A DNA stretch of 64,000 nucleotides from Comamonadaceae bacterium (GTDB lineage Bacteria > Pseudomonadota > Gammaproteobacteria > Burkholderiales > Burkholderiaceae_C), in NCBI GenBank assembly GCA_947476285.1, contig CANJPU010000013.1, positions 1 to 64,000 on the forward strand, in the 5' to 3' direction. The translations under genes were made by a program, and so were the position numbers. Below the pieces are notes generated by a model. It was not told the origin of the DNA. It did not search any database and saw nothing but the letters and a program-made list of their open reading frames with translations. This document shows, piece after piece, positions 56,614 to 64,000 of the stretch (positions are counted from its first letter, which is position 1; each line of letters begins with the position of its first letter).

Positions 56614-57868
56614 AATCGACAAGCTGATTCGCGACCTGGGCCATGCGAGTGTGCTGCCGCAACTGGCCGCGCTGCTGGGCGGCTTGGCCCTGGCCTATGG
56701 CTTGAGCTGGTTGGCCGGACGCGGGCGGGAATCCGACTCGGTGTGGTTTGGCCGTGCGATCGTCGATGGCCTGTTGTTCCCGCTGCTGGCGCTGGTTTTC
56801 GCCTATGCCAGCTTGCTGGCGCTTGCGCAGCGCCAGCCGCTGGCCTTGCTCAAGCTGGCGGTGCCCATTCTGATTTCGCTGGCCGGCATTCGCCTGTTGG
56901 CCCGGGTGATGACGGTGGTGTTCCCGGGGCCGGGCCTGGCGCGGCTGGTTGAGCGCCTGTTCTCCTGGCTCGCCTGGCTCGCTGCCGTGCTCTGGATTTT
57001 GGGGCTGCTGCCACCGGTAATGGACGAGATGGACACCATCCATTTCAGTTTCGGCAAGTCCAAGGTCAGTCTGCTGGCCATCGCGCAAGGCGTGCTCTCA
57101 TCTGGCTTGGTGCTGGTGCTGGCATTGTGGTTGTCAGCCACGCTGGAGCGGCGCGTGTTGCGAGAGGCTGTGACTGATCTTTCCCTGCGCAAGGTCGCGG
57201 CCAACACCATCCGCGCGCTGCTGGTGCTGGTGGGTCTGCTGTTCGCACTGTCCGCTGTGGGGGTGGATCTCACCGCCTTGTCGGTACTGGGCGGCGCGCT
57301 CGGCGTGGGCTTGGGCTTCGGGCTGCAAAAGCTCGCGGCCAATTACGTCAGTGGCTTCGTCATCTTGTTCGAGCGCTCGCTTCGCATCGGCGACACGGTG
57401 CGGGTGGACAACTTCGAAGGGCAGGTGATGGACATCAAGACCCGCTACACCTTGATTCGATCGCTTACTGGCCGCGAGTCCATCGTGCCCAACGAGAAGC
57501 TCATCACCGAGCGCATCGAGAACCTGTCCCTGGCCGACCCGCGAATTTTGTTGACGGTGGATGTTGCAGTAGGCTACGACAGCGATGTGGACCAGGTGCA
57601 AGCCATCTTGCTGCAAGCGGCCAGCGCCTGCACCCGCGTACTGACCGATCCGCCGCCGGCCGTGCGCCTGGCCAAGCTGGGCTCGGACGGGCTGGAGTTC
57701 ACCCTGCTGTTCTGGATCGACGATCCGGCCAAGGGCCAGCTCACAGTGCAGTCAGAGGTGAATCTGAATGTGCTCAAGGGTCTGCGCGCGGCGGGGGTGG
57801 AGATTCCCTTTCCGCAAAGGGTGGTGCATATGAAGGTGCAGCCTGGCCGCGCTGCTGAGATACCGTGA
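56606..57868 (+). CDS. MscS-family mechanosensitive ion channel
   Basis: The 420-residue protein has several N-terminal membrane helices, the pore-lining TM3 (ALSVLGGALGVGLGFGLQKL) and the beta domain (RIGDTVRVDNFEGQVMDIKT, VPNEKLITERIENLSL). It releases solutes when membrane tension rises. It starts inside the end of the amidohydrolase gene and ends 6 bp from the convergent TRAP gene. Confidence 0.93.
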   Translation: MDEIDKLIRDLGHASVLPQLAALLGGLALAYGLSWLAGRGRESDSVWFGRAIVDGLLFPLLALVFAYASLLALAQRQPLALLKLAVPILISLAGIRLLARVMTVVFPGPGLARLVERLFSWLAWLAAVLWILGLLPPVMDEMDTIHFSFGKSKVSLLAIAQGVLSSGLVLVLALWLSATLERRVLREAVTDLSLRKVAANTIRALLVLVGLLFALSAVGVDLTALSVLGGALGVGLGFGLQKLAANYVSGFVILFERSLRIGDTVRVDNFEGQVMDIKTRYTLIRSLTGRESIVPNEKLITERIENLSLADPRILLTVDVAVGYDSDVDQVQAILLQAASACTRVLTDPPPAVRLAKLGSDGLEFTLLFWIDDPAKGQLTVQSEVNLNVLKGLRAAGVEIPFPQRVVHMKVQPGRAAEIP

Positions 57869-57874
57869 GTCATT

Positions 57875-59167
57875 TCAGCGCATCAGCGAGGGCAACCACA
57901 AGCTCAGCTGCGGAAAAGCGATCAGCACGATCAGCATCAGCACCATGCCGCCGACAAAGGGCCAGCAGCCCCGAAAAATCTGCCCCAGGCCGACTTCGGG
58001 CAGCAGGGCGTTGAGCACGAAAAGGTTCATGCCAACTGGCGGTGAGATCAGGCCGATTTGCACGATCATGACGATCAGCACGCCAAACCAGACCGGATCA
58101 AACCCCAGACTGGTGACGATGGGGAAGAACAGCGGAATGGTCAGCAAGACCATGGTGAGTTCTTCCATCACCGTGCCCAGCACCACGTAGATCAACATCA
58201 TCGCGGCGATGATCATGATGGGCGACAGCCCGAGATGCGTGATCCACTCTTTCAATTCACCCGGCATGGTGGTGAGATTGACGAAGTTGGCGAACATGGT
58301 TGCTGCGATCAGCAAGGTGAACAGCATGGCCGTGGTGCGGGCCGATTCGACCAGCACTTGGAACAAGATGGCCCAGGTGAGACGGCGCCGTGCCAGCGCA
58401 AATAGAAACGCACCAGCCGCGCCAAAGCCGGCGCCTTCAGTGGCGGTGAACAGGCCGCCATAAATGCCGCCCAGCACCACAAACACCAGGAGCAGCACGC
58501 CCCAAATGCCGCGCAAGGCTTGCCAGCGCTGCGGCCAGGTGCTGCGTTCGCCTGGTGGTGCGTGCTCCGGGTCGCGAGCGGTCATGAGCGCGATGACGCC
58601 CATCAGCACGCCTGTGGTGAGCAAGCCTGGAATGACGCCCGCAGCGAACAGTTTGCCGATGTGGGTTTCGGTGATGATGCCGTAGATCACCATGATGGTG
58701 GACGGCGGGATCATGATGCCCAGCGTGCCGCCTGCGGCCATGGCGCCGGTGGACAGCGACGCGCTGTAACCCAGTTTGCGCATCGACGGATAAGCCACCC
58801 GGCTCATCGTGGCGGCGGTGGCGATGGACGAGCCGCAGATGGCGCCAAAGCCTGCGCACGCGGCCACAGTGGCATGCGCCAAGCCGCCGCGCAGATGGCC
58901 TACGAATGCATAGGCCGCCTGAAACAACTCATGGGCCAGACCGGCGCGCGCCACGAAGTTGCCCATCAGGATGAACAGGGGAATCACCGACAGGGTGTAG
59001 GCAAAGCCGGTCTCTTGCACCACCTGGGCGGTGCTGGTCAGCGCGGGCAGCATGCCGCGCGTGGTGGCCATGCCGATGAATCCGACCAGACCCATCGCGA
59101 ATGCCAGGGGAATTCGAAGCAGCGCGAGCGCGAAGATCGCGGCAAAACCAAGCAAGGCCTCTATCAC
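57875..59167 (-). CDS. dctM: TRAP transporter large permease
   Basis: The 430-residue DctM-type protein has about 12 membrane helices and characteristic segments such as GSSIATAATMSRVAYPSMRK and GMNLFVLNALLPEVGLGQIF. It forms the membrane channel of a sodium- or proton-coupled TRAP carrier. It overlaps the small permease gene by ATGA. Confidence 0.93.
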   Translation of the reverse strand: MIEALLGFAAIFALALLRIPLAFAMGLVGFIGMATTRGMLPALTSTAQVVQETGFAYTLSVIPLFILMGNFVARAGLAHELFQAAYAFVGHLRGGLAHATVAACAGFGAICGSSIATAATMSRVAYPSMRKLGYSASLSTGAMAAGGTLGIMIPPSTIMVIYGIITETHIGKLFAAGVIPGLLTTGVLMGVIALMTARDPEHAPPGERSTWPQRWQALRGIWGVLLLVFVVLGGIYGGLFTATEGAGFGAAGAFLFALARRRLTWAILFQVLVESARTTAMLFTLLIAATMFANFVNLTTMPGELKEWITHLGLSPIMIIAAMMLIYVVLGTVMEELTMVLLTIPLFFPIVTSLGFDPVWFGVLIVMIVQIGLISPPVGMNLFVLNALLPEVGLGQIFRGCWPFVGGMVLMLIVLIAFPQLSLWLPSLMR

Positions 59168-59673
59168 AGCGCAGCCCCTTCGCCTTCGGCCAACTGCCTT
59201 GGCGGCTGGCCAGCCAGCGCCAGGTGCAAGAAGCCTGTCACGCCGCAGAGCACGGCTATCGCGTAGATGAAGGGCGCCTTCAGTAGCTTGAGCTGCGGTG
59301 TGGTCTCGCCTGCATCAGCAAACTGGCCGGCGGTGCGCCACATCAGCCAGGCCACGCCCAGCAGCATGGCCGCGCAGGCCAGGTTCACGATCACCGACTG
59401 CACCCGCCGCGCCCAGGCCGGCAGATAGGCGTCGAGAGAGTCAAAGGTGACATGCTCTCCCCGGCTGCTGACCAGCGGCAGAGCGGCGAAGATGACCGCC
59501 ACCATCAGCAACTCGGTCAACTCCAGCGAGCCGGGGATGGATTGGTCGGCGAACTTGCGGCCCAGCACATCGAAAAAAGTCAAAGCCATGATGGCGAACA
59601 AGGCCGTGGCAGCCAGCAGTGCGCAGCAAAACTCAAGCAGCTTTTTCAATGGGGAACCTTCGATCGCCCTCAA
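59164..59673 (-). CDS. dctQ: TRAP transporter small permease
   Basis: The 169-residue DctQ-type protein has four membrane helices and the pattern ALTFFDVLGRKFADQSIPGS. It couples the binding protein to DctM. A hairpin overlies its start codon region and may reduce read-through from the highly needed binding protein gene. Confidence 0.9.
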   Translation of the reverse strand: MRAIEGSPLKKLLEFCCALLAATALFAIMALTFFDVLGRKFADQSIPGSLELTELLMVAVIFAALPLVSSRGEHVTFDSLDAYLPAWARRVQSVIVNLACAAMLLGVAWLMWRTAGQFADAGETTPQLKLLKAPFIYAIAVLCGVTGFLHLALAGQPPRQLAEGEGAAL

Positions 59674-59681
59674 GAAGGGCG
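59665..59681 (-). promoter_or_regulatory. Hairpin at the start of dctQ
   Basis: CGCCCT-CAAGA-AGGGCG is a 6-bp stem overlapping the dctQ initiation region. In TRAP operons hairpins after dctP allow the binding protein to be made in excess; that role is inferred here. Confidence 0.35.
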
Positions 59682-59706
59682 CGAGACCGAAGCAGCATGG
59701 GCGGTA

Positions 59707-60720
59707 TTATTTTTCCGCCTTGGCAATTTCAGCGCGGAACTCGGCGATCACCTTGGTGGGGTCTTTCAGGCCGCGGCCCTTCGCATCGGCAATCCACTTC
59801 GTCTCAAGAGGTGCGGTCTTGGCCTTGATCTCGGCCACAAACTTGGCGTCGGCCTTGACCATCTGGACATTGTTGGCCTGCATCAAGGCGATGGCACGGC
59901 GGTCTACCTTGTCCCAGCCGCGACCGAAGATGCGCGCCGCGTTCTCACCGGACACCGAATCGACGATCTTTTTCTCGTTGGCGCTGAGCTTGTCGTACTT
60001 GGCCTGGTTCATCATGAAGATGAAGCTGGTGTTGTACAGGCCTCCGGGGAAGAGGGTCGCGTGCTTGATGATCTTGTCGATCCGGAAGGACTCGGTGGAT
60101 TCAGCGGGAAACAGCGTGCCGTCCATCACCCCGCCGGCGAGCAACTCATAGGAGTCGGGCGCCGGCTTGAGCGTGGAATTCATGTTGAGCACCTTGGAGA
60201 TTTCATTGACAATGCCGCCGCCGACTCGCCACTTCAGGCCTTGCAGGTCTTCCACCTTGGTGATGGGCCGCTTGGTGTTGAAGATGATGCCAGGGCCATG
60301 GGTGAAGTAGGCCAGCACCTTCATGCCCTGATTTTCGGCGCCAAACGCAGGGTACTTGGATGCGATCTTGTTGAACGCCACCGAGATGGACTCGGCCGAG
60401 TTACCCAGGAAGGGCATCTCGGCCATGGTGGGCAAAATGAAGCGGCCGGGCGTGTAGCCGTGCACGGTGTAGGACACATCGGCAAGGCCATTCTTGACTG
60501 CGTCCAGCGTGCCAGGTGCGGCCGACACACCGCGCGGCAAGATGTTGCATTTCATCTTGCCTGTGCTGGCCTTCTCCACCTGATCGCACCATTCCTTTTG
60601 CGCCGAGCTCAGCGCATGCGCGGGTGGCAGCCAACTGGACACGGTGAACACGGTCTGGGCCGCAACAGGGCCGGCAATGAGGGCTGCGGCCACGGACACG
60701 GACAGTGCGAATCTTTTCAT
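59707..60720 (-). CDS. dctP: TRAP transporter periplasmic binding protein
   Basis: The 337-residue protein has a signal peptide (MKRFALSVSVAAALIAGPVA) and the DctP-family body with TVHGYTPGRFILPTMAEMPF and LQGLKWRVGG. The expected carboxylate-binding arginine may be that in KWRVGG. The ligand is unknown, probably an organic acid. The start was taken at MKRF, three codons after an alternative ATG. Confidence 0.9.
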   Translation of the reverse strand: MKRFALSVSVAAALIAGPVAAQTVFTVSSWLPPAHALSSAQKEWCDQVEKASTGKMKCNILPRGVSAAPGTLDAVKNGLADVSYTVHGYTPGRFILPTMAEMPFLGNSAESISVAFNKIASKYPAFGAENQGMKVLAYFTHGPGIIFNTKRPITKVEDLQGLKWRVGGGIVNEISKVLNMNSTLKPAPDSYELLAGGVMDGTLFPAESTESFRIDKIIKHATLFPGGLYNTSFIFMMNQAKYDKLSANEKKIVDSVSGENAARIFGRGWDKVDRRAIALMQANNVQMVKADAKFVAEIKAKTAPLETKWIADAKGRGLKDPTKVIAEFRAEIAKAEK

Positions 60721-60859
60721 TGGAAACACTCCTTGGATGCGATGGCCTGACTGTAAGGCCAGCCAGAGTCATGAACGGTCCAGACTTACCCGGATTGGCC
60801 ATTTAACGTGGGTGGTCATGGCAATGCTCTCGTGGATGTCAGGGAGATGTCAGCAGGCC

Positions 60860-60886
60860 TATAATTGCCCAGCCGAACGATCGTTC
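60860..60886 (+). promoter_or_regulatory. etfB promoter with GAACGATCGTTC palindrome
   Basis: TATAAT at 60860-60865 is followed by GAACGATCGTTC (60875-60886), a perfect 12-bp palindrome lying around the expected transcription start. TetR-type regulators of fatty-acid degradation in beta-proteobacteria bind palindromes of this type, so it is probably a repressor site. The rest of the 60721-60993 gap contains no gene. Confidence 0.6.
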
Positions 60887-60993
60887 TTTTACTACTTCCT
60901 TGTTCCTGTGACCGAGGTCAAATGGCCGGACGCAGTGCAACATAGAATCGAATCAACGCAAAATTCAATTCCCCAACCTTAGGAGCCGCAAGC

Positions 60994-61743
60994 ATGAAGG
61001 TCCTCGTACCTGTCAAACGTGTGGTCGACTACAACGTGAAAGTCCGGGTCAAGTCGGACAACACGGGCGTCGACATCGCCAACGTGAAAATGAGCATGAA
61101 CCCGTTTGACGAGATCGCCATCGAAGAAGCGATGCGGCTCAAGGAAAAGGGCGTGGCCACCGAGGTTATCGCGGTTTCCTGCGGCGTGGCCCAGTGCCAG
61201 GAGACCCTGCGCACGGCCATGGCCATCGGCGCTGACCGCGCCATTCTGGTTGAAACCACCGAAGAGCTGCAGCCCCTGTCGGTGGCCAAGCTGCTAAAGG
61301 CGATTGTCGACAAGGAACAACCCGGCCTGGTCATTGTGGGCAAGCAAGCCATCGATGACGACTGCAACCAGACCGGCCAGATGCTCGCCGCCCTGTGCGA
61401 CCTGCCCCAGGGCACCTTTGCCAGCAAGGTCGAGATTGTCGATGGCAAGGCCAACGTCACGCGCGAGGTCGATGGCGGCATGGAGCGCCTGACGCTCACG
61501 CTGCCGGCCATCATCACCACCGACCTGCGCCTGAACGAGCCGCGCTACGTCACCCTGCCCAACATCATGAAGGCCAAGAAGAAGCAGCTTGATGTTTTCA
61601 AGCCAGCCGACCTGGGCGTGGAAATCAAGCCCCACCTCAAGACCCTCAAGGTCGTCGAGCCGCCCAAGCGCTCAGCCGGCATCAAGGTGGCCGATGTGGC
61701 CGCGCTGGTGGACAAACTCAAGAACGAAGCAAAGGTGATCTGA
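60994..61743 (+). CDS. etfB: Electron transfer flavoprotein subunit beta
   Basis: The 249-residue protein starts [20 protein letters not shown] and has [17 protein letters not shown], both typical of EtfB. With EtfA it takes electrons from acyl-CoA dehydrogenases to ETF-quinone oxidoreductase. etfA begins 1 bp after its stop. Confidence 0.97.
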   Translation: MKVLVPVKRVVDYNVKVRVKSDNTGVDIANVKMSMNPFDEIAIEEAMRLKEKGVATEVIAVSCGVAQCQETLRTAMAIGADRAILVETTEELQPLSVAKLLKAIVDKEQPGLVIVGKQAIDDDCNQTGQMLAALCDLPQGTFASKVEIVDGKANVTREVDGGMERLTLTLPAIITTDLRLNEPRYVTLPNIMKAKKKQLDVFKPADLGVEIKPHLKTLKVVEPPKRSAGIKVADVAALVDKLKNEAKVI

Positions 61744-61744
61744 G

Positions 61745-62680
61745 ATGGCATCCCTCGTAATTGCAGAACACGACAACGCATCCATCAAGGGCGCAACCCT
61801 CAACACCGTCAGTGCCGCGATCCAGTGCGGTGGCGACGTACACGTGCTGGTGGCTGGCCACAATGCAGGGCAAGCAGCCAAGGCGGCGGCCCAGATCGCC
61901 GGCGTGGCCAAGGTCATCCATGTGGAAGGCGAACACCTGGGCCACGGCCTGGCCGAGAACATGGCCGCGCAAGTGCTGGCCATCGCCGGCGCCTACAGCC
62001 ACATCCTCTTCCCGGCCACCGCCAGCGGCAAGAACATCGCACCGCGCGTGGCGGCCAAGCTCGACGTCGGCCAGATCAGCGACGTCACCAAAGTGGACAG
62101 CCCCGATACTTTCGAGCGCCCCATCTACGCGGGCAATGCCATCGCCACGGTGCAGAGCCTGGACGAGAAAAAGGTCATCACCGTGCGCACCACCGGCTTT
62201 GATCCGGCCGCTGCCACTGGCGGCAGCGCCGCAGTGGAGAGCGTGGCTGCCGTGGCTGACAGCGGCAAGAGCACGTTCCAGGGCAATGAGATCGCCAAGA
62301 TGGACCGGCCCGAACTCACCGCAGCCAAGATCATCGTCTCGGGTGGCCGCGCACTGGGCAGCGCCGAGAAGTTCAATGAAGTGATGACGCCACTGGCCGA
62401 CAAGCTGGGCGCCGCGCTCGGTGCCAGCCGCGCCGCAGTGGATGCCGGCTACGCACCCAACGACTGGCAAGTGGGCCAGACCGGCAAGATCGTCGCGCCA
62501 CAGTTGTACATCGCCGCGGGCATCTCAGGCGCCATTCAACACCTGGCCGGCATGAAAGATTCCAAGGTGATCGTTGCGATCAACAAGGACGAAGAAGCGC
62601 CGATCTTCAGCGTGGCAGACTATGGCTTGGTCGCCGACCTGTTCACAGCAGTGCCGGAGTTGGTCGCGGCATTGGGATGA
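61745..62680 (+). CDS. etfA: Electron transfer flavoprotein subunit alpha
   Basis: The 311-residue FAD-binding subunit has an N-terminal Rossmann-like half and the conserved C-terminal FAD domain: IIVSGGRALGSAEKFNEVMT, GASRAAVDAGYAPNDWQVGQ and YIAAGISGAIQHLAGMKDS. It forms a heterodimer with EtfB. Confidence 0.97.
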   Translation: MASLVIAEHDNASIKGATLNTVSAAIQCGGDVHVLVAGHNAGQAAKAAAQIAGVAKVIHVEGEHLGHGLAENMAAQVLAIAGAYSHILFPATASGKNIAPRVAAKLDVGQISDVTKVDSPDTFERPIYAGNAIATVQSLDEKKVITVRTTGFDPAAATGGSAAVESVAAVADSGKSTFQGNEIAKMDRPELTAAKIIVSGGRALGSAEKFNEVMTPLADKLGAALGASRAAVDAGYAPNDWQVGQTGKIVAPQLYIAAGISGAIQHLAGMKDSKVIVAINKDEEAPIFSVADYGLVADLFTAVPELVAALG

Positions 62681-62704
62681 AACCCTTGCCATAAGAAACC
62701 TGTC

Positions 62705-62780
62705 ATCCCGGGCTTGACCCGGGATCCACTTTTCGCGCACCCAGATGCCTGCTCCCGCACCCCACCGGACGCAGGCATCT
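62705..62780. repeat. Two inverted repeats after etfA
   Basis: ATCCCGGG-CTTGA-CCCGGGAT (62705-62725) is an 8-bp perfect stem. AGATGCCTGC and GCAGGCATCT (62743-62780) form a 10-bp perfect stem with an 18-bp loop. The first resembles the widespread extragenic TCATCCCGGG type palindromic element. Neither is followed by a T-tract; they may limit read-through into the acyl-CoA dehydrogenase gene. Confidence 0.6.
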
Positions 62781-62812
62781 TCAATTCAAGGCCGCATTCC
62801 TGGAGACCCAAC

Positions 62813-64000
62813 GTGAGCTACACCGCCCCCGTCAAAGACATGCTGTTCGACATCCGGCATCTGGCCGGCATTGACGATATTGCCAAAATGCCAGGCTTCG
62901 AGGAAGCCGGCTTCGACACCGCCCAAGCCGTGCTGGAAGAAAGCGCGAAATTCACCGGCAACGTGGTCGCTCCGCTCAATGCGGAAGGCGACCGCAACCC
63001 TTCAAGCTGGGCCAAGGGCGAGGTCACCACCACGCCAGGCTTCAAGCAAGCGTTCTCGCAATTTGTCGAAGGTGGCTGGCAGGGCTTGCAGCACCCGGTG
63101 GATTTTGGCGGGCAGGGTTTGCCCAAGACCATAGGCGCGGCCTGCGGCGAGATGCTCAACTCGGCCAACCTCAGCTTCGCCCTGTGCCCCATGCTCACCG
63201 ACGGCGCGATCGAGGCATTGATCACCGCTGGATCGGACGAACTCAAAGCGGTGTATCTGGAGAAGCTGGTCTCAGGCCAATGGACTGGCACCATGAATCT
63301 GACCGAATCGCAGGCCGGCTCTGACCTGGCCCAGGTGCGCACCCGGGCCGAGCCGCTAGCCGACGGCAGCTACAAGCTCTTTGGCACCAAGATCTTCATC
63401 ACCTATGGTGAGCACGACATGGCGGAAAACATCGTGCACCTGGTGCTGGCGCGCGTCACCGGCGCGCCAGAGGGTGTCAAGGGCATCAGCCTGTTTGTCG
63501 TGCCTAAGTTTCTGGTGGGGCAGGGCGGCACCATCGGCGCGCGCAACGACGTGCAGTGCGTCAGCATCGAGCACAAGCTGGGCATCAAAGCATCGCCCAC
63601 CGCGGTGCTTCAGTTTGGCGACCACGGCGGTGCGCTGGGCTACCTGGTGGGCCAGGAGAACCGCGGCCTGGAGTACATGTTCATCATGATGAACGCGGCC
63701 CGCTATGCGGTGGGCGTGCAAGGCATCGCGGTGGCAGAGCGCGCCTACCAAAAGGCAGTGGCCTATGCGCGCGACCGCGTGCAGTCGCGTCCGGTCGATG
63801 GCACGCTGGGCGCCAGCGCGCCGATCATTCATCACCCCGACGTCAAGCGCATGCTCATGACCATGCGCGCCTACACCGAGGGCTGCCGCGCGATGGCCTG
63901 CGTGGGCGCCGCCGCCTACGATGCGGCCCACCACCACCCCGACGCCGCCACGCGCAAGGAGAACCAGGCCTTTTATGAATTCCTGGTGCCACTGATCAAG
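62813..64000 (+). CDS. Acyl-CoA dehydrogenase (3' end outside window)
   Basis: 396 codons of a flavin-dependent acyl-CoA dehydrogenase of the long form (with a C-terminal extension expected beyond the window). Motifs include TMNLTESQAGSDLAQV (FAD and substrate contact) and ENRGLEYMFIMMNAARYAVG. The GTG start is preceded by GGAG. It probably passes electrons to the EtfAB pair encoded upstream. Chain-length specificity cannot be told. Confidence 0.92.
   Translation, partial: MSYTAPVKDMLFDIRHLAGIDDIAKMPGFEEAGFDTAQAVLEESAKFTGNVVAPLNAEGDRNPSSWAKGEVTTTPGFKQAFSQFVEGGWQGLQHPVDFGGQGLPKTIGAACGEMLNSANLSFALCPMLTDGAIEALITAGSDELKAVYLEKLVSGQWTGTMNLTESQAGSDLAQVRTRAEPLADGSYKLFGTKIFITYGEHDMAENIVHLVLARVTGAPEGVKGISLFVVPKFLVGQGGTIGARNDVQCVSIEHKLGIKASPTAVLQFGDHGGALGYLVGQENRGLEYMFIMMNAARYAVGVQGIAVAERAYQKAVAYARDRVQSRPVDGTLGASAPIIHHPDVKRMLMTMRAYTEGCRAMACVGAAAYDAAHHHPDAATRKENQAFYEFLVPLIK

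Noticed and set aside
62705-62725. Rho-independent terminator after etfA
   Set aside because: The stem is strong but has no following T-tract, so it was listed as an inverted repeat only.

Overview
The window looks like chromosomal DNA from a beta-proteobacterium of the order Burkholderiales, probably near the Comamonadaceae. This is inferred from gene content and order: pyrG-kdsA-eno-ftsB, gamma carbonic anhydrase next to hslO, parE and parC separated by three small genes, bamC-dapA, and etfBA followed by an acyl-CoA dehydrogenase. High GC and frequent ATGA-type overlaps fit. No tRNA, rRNA or CRISPR array was seen.

1-8.2 kb is accessory. It starts with the 3' end of an IS3-family insertion sequence whose terminal repeat ends a Cache-domain sensor gene and supplies its stop codon. 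A ModA-like periplasmic binding protein follows, then two truncated-globin genes (one lacking the proximal heme histidine) beside a very large BTAD/AAA regulator, with a 23/25-identical repeat upstream of both globin 1 and the regulator. A 31-bp perfect inverted repeat and a complete DUF455 ferritin-like gene come next. At about 8.2 kb that gene abuts the truncated 5' part of a second DUF455 gene, which probably marks an island or replacement junction with the core genome.

8.5-34.8 kb is mostly housekeeping: gamma-CA, hslO, pnuC plus nicotinamide riboside kinase, ftsB, eno, kdsA, pyrG, coaBC, dut, slyD-like, an L16-hydroxylase-like oxygenase, an MBL hydrolase, bamC, dapA, an MFS carrier, parE, a lytic transglycosylase, a degenerate GGDEF protein, parC and ridA. 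A small accessory patch (15.5-17.9 kb) holds a DUF3800 gene with a strong promoter and hairpin leader, a YCII-like protein, a remnant CopG/BrnA-like antitoxin and a Phd/PIN toxin-antitoxin pair.

34.8-49.5 kb carries the most unusual set. It has a transglutaminase, an ATP-grasp/alpha-E fusion (865 aa), a trypsin-like protease, a 1127-aa transglutaminase-DUF2126 protein, comEC, and then a second, unfused ATP-grasp and alpha-E pair translationally coupled to a TPR-glycosyltransferase-like protein. Families like these have been predicted to make and process peptide-type bonds, but the pathway is uncharacterised. 49.5-55.6 kb adds DUF805, an HD hydrolase, MltB, and a TgpA-like transglutaminase with DUF58 and MoxR proteins.

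55.6-64 kb holds a histone-deacetylase-like amidohydrolase overlapping an MscS channel, a TRAP transporter (DctPQM) and the fatty-acid oxidation electron-transfer genes etfB-etfA followed by an acyl-CoA dehydrogenase that runs off the window. A GAACGATCGTTC palindrome in the etf promoter suggests control by a TetR-type regulator.
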